Origin: Methanobacteriota archaeon
GTDB lineage: Archaea > Thermoplasmatota > Poseidoniia > Poseidoniales > Poseidoniaceae
DNA: 36,502 nucleotides
Direction of reading: 5' to 3'
Assembly (NCBI GenBank): GCA_011522915.1
Contig: WTIA01000115.1
Span: 1-36,502 of the forward strand
A program made the position numbers and the translations under genes. The notes under the pieces are model-generated. The model was not told the DNA's origin. It searched no databases and saw only the letters and a program-made list of their open reading frames with translations. Below, piece by piece: positions 33,153 through 36,502 of the stretch. Each line of letters starts with the position of its first letter. The first letter of the stretch is position 1.

Positions 33153-34946
33153 ATGATGCGAATCGCTATTCTACTGTGCGCGTTGGTTCTGATGGGGCCA
33201 TTAGCGGGCTGTTTTAGTGATGAAGAAGTCATCGAAAATCGCTCTGAAGAGTCGTTCTATCCAGACATTAGGGACAGGCAATATCTCGATTGGGATTGGG
33301 ATGGAACCTATGCTATGGTGCTTGAACAAGGGCCGTATACAGCACTAGACGTCCAAGAAGCATTGATTGAAGTTGATACTTCAGACATTTGGGAAACTGG
33401 GCCACCCACTTCAAACGTACATCTTTCCTATTGGCTGCCATCAAATACCTTGGATGGCGAGCAAGTCCCTGTTATTGCAGTGGTTAGCCCGTATTACTCG
33501 TACGGACAACCTGGTTCGGAATCCAGTGCGACAAACGTAGTAAGCGCTGGGCGCGGTGAATTTATTTTTGACAATTTCATACCTCACGGCTATGCTTTCG
33601 CTCAAGTTTCTGTATTTGGGACCGAAGAGTCCAGTGGTTGCTTTGACTATCGTGGTGCAGGCGAAGGCTTGGGTATCCATTCAGCGGTTGAATGGTTAGG
33701 ACAACAAAACTGGTCTAATGGCAACGTTGGACTGTATGGAAAATCCTACGAAGGTGCAACACAATGGGAAGCCGCAGCTTTGGCCAGCGATCACCTCAAA
33801 ACAATAGTGCCAATTTCTGGTACAACAGCACTTCATCCCCTGCTATACAAGAACGGAAGTGCCGAAGCAAGAAGCCAGATTATGCACATGAATTACTTTG
33901 GAAGCACCGTTGACTACAATGGGGATGACTTAGACAATATTTGTCCAGACATCGTAGAAGGAATTTTTGCAGGACCTGTAACATACGGGTTAGGGGAATT
34001 AGATCCTTACATGGAGAATTATTACGATGAGAGGAGCCACATCGACAAAGCATTCCAAAATTGGAACGGGTCTATTTATTGGATTCAAGGAATGCAGGAT
34101 TGGAATGTCGACCCTCATCAGGTATTTGGCGGCCCATCGGGCGTAAACTGGTACCTTGATTATTCAGCAGCGGGGTATGATGTTCGAGGAATGCTTGGCC
34201 AGTGGGAGCATAATTATCCAGACCAATGGACTAAGCATAACAATCAGGATTCGGGCTATGGCGGCGAAGCGATTCATAACATGACAAGGTGGGATTGGGC
34301 TCAAGACTTGTTTGAGTGGTTCGAATACTACCTCAAAGGCGTAGGGCCAAAGCCTGACAACCACGCTCAAATTCAGAGAAATGACGGCCAGTGGCGTATT
34401 GAAGAATTATGGCCGCCACAAGATGCGACTTGGGAATCGATAGACCTGGGAACTTGTGACCAACAAGGCGCAAATGTAGGCGGAGTGTCTGTAATTGGAG
34501 GCGGCATACAATCAGTAACAATTACCTGTAATGGATTTGAAGAGGACGTGCATATCGCAGGACTCCCAACACTTCACCTTGACGTTACAGCCTCTTACGA
34601 TGGTGGACAAATCTTCGCAGAATTACAAGATGCAGAAACCGGCCTAAGACTTGGTCACGCAACAATGGATATTCGCTATCACGCAGGTGGTTATGAGCCA
34701 CAAACAGTATTCCCTGGCCAAAACCTAGTCATGCTAATGGAATTCCAAGGACTAGACGTTATACTACCAGCGGGGCACGGAATAAAACTCGTCCTAACCG
34801 AGACAGGTGAAGACTACCTCGCCCCAGCTTGTGGAAATTCATGCCCTGTATCTGTTAATGGTGGAACCTTTTCATTCCCAACTGTGGATCGTGATGGAAG
34901 TACGGTTTTTGTTACTCCGCAGAGTTCAGATGCGGCTAACAACTGA
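33153..34946 (+). CDS. CocE/NonD-type (S15/X-Pro-like) alpha/beta hydrolase, predicted lipoprotein
   Basis: Lipobox MMRIAILLCALVLMGPLAGC; nucleophile GLYGKSYEGATQWEAA; GQWEHNYP; C-terminal beta-rich domain typical of CocE/NonD hydrolases. Confidence 0.82.
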   Translation: MMRIAILLCALVLMGPLAGCFSDEEVIENRSEESFYPDIRDRQYLDWDWDGTYAMVLEQGPYTALDVQEALIEVDTSDIWETGPPTSNVHLSYWLPSNTLDGEQVPVIAVVSPYYSYGQPGSESSATNVVSAGRGEFIFDNFIPHGYAFAQVSVFGTEESSGCFDYRGAGEGLGIHSAVEWLGQQNWSNGNVGLYGKSYEGATQWEAAALASDHLKTIVPISGTTALHPLLYKNGSAEARSQIMHMNYFGSTVDYNGDDLDNICPDIVEGIFAGPVTYGLGELDPYMENYYDERSHIDKAFQNWNGSIYWIQGMQDWNVDPHQVFGGPSGVNWYLDYSAAGYDVRGMLGQWEHNYPDQWTKHNNQDSGYGGEAIHNMTRWDWAQDLFEWFEYYLKGVGPKPDNHAQIQRNDGQWRIEELWPPQDATWESIDLGTCDQQGANVGGVSVIGGGIQSVTITCNGFEEDVHIAGLPTLHLDVTASYDGGQIFAELQDAETGLRLGHATMDIRYHAGGYEPQTVFPGQNLVMLMEFQGLDVILPAGHGIKLVLTETGEDYLAPACGNSCPVSVNGGTFSFPTVDRDGSTVFVTPQSSDAANN

Positions 34947-34959
34947 AAATTCAATCAGT

Positions 34960-35017
34960 TGTTCAAATATTCAATCACGCGCGATTAGCGGGCGCATTTG
35001 AACACCTAAACGCGTGA
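34960..35017. promoter_or_regulatory. Two interleaved inverted repeats between the hydrolase and glutamine synthetase genes
   Basis: A TGTTCAAAT 34960-34968 / A' ATTTGAACA 34996-35004; B TCACGCG 34975-34981 / B' CGCGTGA 35011-35017, in order A-B-A'-B'. Confidence 0.45.
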
Positions 35018-35144
35018 AATCAACGCCCTATATTATGCAAATTTTCAATTAATACGAAAATTAGTAGTAAAATAGCCTAAGAAAACGGATAAAAATTGAG
35101 CGATTGTATAATATACCGTACTCGTAACGGCCGCTTTGATACCC

Positions 35145-36146
35145 ATGTGGGCAAAACTAGAGTACATTTGGCTTGACGGAAAAGAGCCAACACAAAGCAT
35201 GAGAAGCAAGACAATGGTAAGGAAAGACTTCGGAGGCAGCATTGAAGAATGCCCGATGTGGAATTTTGACGGCTCTTCAACAAACCAAGCAGACGGCAGT
35301 TCTTCTGACTGCGTGCTAAAGCCAGTAGCAATTTATCCAGACCCAGACCGAAACTCGGGATATCTCGTCATGTGCGAGGTATTGAATGCAGATGGAACAC
35401 CTCACGCTACAAATGGGCGAGCAACCATCGAGGAAGATGACGATGATTTCTGGTTTGGATTCGAGCAAGAATATTTCTTGTGGGACCCGGAGACAAATCT
35501 TCCATACGGATTCCCTCGCGACCAAACCCCTCAAGGCCAATTCTATTGTTCAGTTGGTGCGAAGAACGCATACGGTAGAGATTGCATCGAAGATCACCTA
35601 GATCAGTGTCTAGAAGCCGGATTAAACGTCGAAGGAATCAACGCTGAAGTCGCATGTGGACAGTGGGAGTACCAGATTTTCGCAAAGGGTGCAAAGGATG
35701 CCGGTGACCAAATCTGGGTATCTCGCTACCTAGCTGAGCGCAATGCAGAGAAGTACGGTCTGCATATCGAGTGGCACCCAAAGCCACTTGGAGCGACCGA
35801 TTGGAACGGTAGTGGAATGCACGCTAACTTCTCAGACACCAGAATGAGAGAAGAAGGCGGAGAAGAATTGATGACAAAGATTTGTGAAGCATTTGGAAAG
35901 AACATCGAGAAGCACATCTCAGTTTATGGCGCACACAACGAACAGCGATTGACTGGACTTCACGAGACACAATCCATCCATGAGTTCTCATACGGAGTTT
36001 CCGACCGTGGAGCATCAATCAGAATCCCTGTTACAACCAAGGAAGATGGTTGGATTGGTAGATTGGAAGACCGCAGACCAGCATCTAATGGAGACCCATA
36101 CAAGATTGCTGCAGCGATTATTACCACTACTAAGTCGGCTTACTGA
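35145..36146 (+). CDS. glnA: Glutamine synthetase, type II (GSII, eukaryote-like)
   Basis: MWAKLEYIWLDG; ECPMWNFDGSSTNQADG; FGFEQEYFLWDP; GINAEVACGQWEYQI; HIEWHPKPLGATDWNGSGMHANFS; RGASIRIPV. The ~330-aa size fits GSII. Confidence 0.93.
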   Translation: MWAKLEYIWLDGKEPTQSMRSKTMVRKDFGGSIEECPMWNFDGSSTNQADGSSSDCVLKPVAIYPDPDRNSGYLVMCEVLNADGTPHATNGRATIEEDDDDFWFGFEQEYFLWDPETNLPYGFPRDQTPQGQFYCSVGAKNAYGRDCIEDHLDQCLEAGLNVEGINAEVACGQWEYQIFAKGAKDAGDQIWVSRYLAERNAEKYGLHIEWHPKPLGATDWNGSGMHANFSDTRMREEGGEELMTKICEAFGKNIEKHISVYGAHNEQRLTGLHETQSIHEFSYGVSDRGASIRIPVTTKEDGWIGRLEDRRPASNGDPYKIAAAIITTTKSAY

Positions 36147-36418
36147 TTTGATTCGGCTTTTCGAAGGCGCACAACGCCTAAGATTACAGCAAAAATGACG
36201 CTTAGCGTCATTACATTTGCAATAATCATCGAGATCGATTCTACCAGGATTCCGTAAAGTAACCATAAGCCCAAGGCTACAGTGACAACGCTGAATGTAG
36301 GCAAAGAGATTCCCTCGTGTCGTTTGTTAACCCAAACTTCTCGAATTTGGGGAATCCAGGCGATTATTCCGAGTACACCAGCAAAGAGGCCGATTGCCTC
36401 AATCCACATCTCTGCCAT
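36140..36418 (-). CDS. SemiSWEET / PQ-loop small membrane transporter
   Basis: IEAIGLFAGVLGIIAWIPQIREVWVNKRHEGISLPTFSVVTVALGLWLLYGI: PQ-loop and three TM segments in about 90 aa. Confidence 0.85.
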   Translation of the reverse strand: MAEMWIEAIGLFAGVLGIIAWIPQIREVWVNKRHEGISLPTFSVVTVALGLWLLYGILVESISMIIANVMTLSVIFAVILGVVRLRKAESNQ

Positions 36419-36502
36419 GCACTACCCTGTCAGCCAAACCTGTTTCAAACCTTGCAGCGGAACTAAGCTTGATTCGTATTGTAATAATTACCATCAGTCC
36501 AC

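Noticed and set aside
1-36502. Search for CRISPR arrays, tRNA/rRNA genes, transposases, integrases and toxin-antitoxin pairs
   Set aside because: None recognised by eye; a tRNAscan/Infernal/CRISPR finder run would be needed to exclude small or degenerate cases.

Overview
The window is a compact, gene-dense archaeal chromosome segment. Gene content suggests Marine Group II / Ca. Poseidoniales; this is my inference and was not tested. I could support about 32 protein-coding genes. I saw no rRNA, tRNA, CRISPR array, transposase or integrase. Housekeeping content includes rpL20a/LX - prefoldin alpha - ftsY, purSL-purQ, uvrA, moeA, an RluA-type pseudouridine synthase, alaX, pyrF, GGGP synthase and a glutamine synthetase. 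The most interesting unit is at about 1.0-4.4 kb, between two paralogous M28 peptidase genes. It has (i) a small helical protein overlapping (ii) a PolB2-like family-B DNA polymerase whose exonuclease and polymerase motifs look broken but whose C-terminus carries a textbook-like PCNA-binding (PIP) sequence, KYTLFDFF, and (iii) a convergent, 3'-overlapping RecA/RadA-superfamily ATPase. An inactive polymerase, a clamp-binding motif and a RecA-like partner together resemble the bacterial ImuA/ImuB mutasome, so I propose an archaeal mutasome-like cassette (inference). Other items of note: a ferredoxin / mini-GGR-like / GGGP synthase lipid cluster, an actin-like plus coiled-coil pair, a membrane-anchored pseudo-receiver next to ftsY, eukaryote-type PyrF and GSII, a PurL with a doubled PurS-like N-terminus, and several possible RNA or DNA structural elements.
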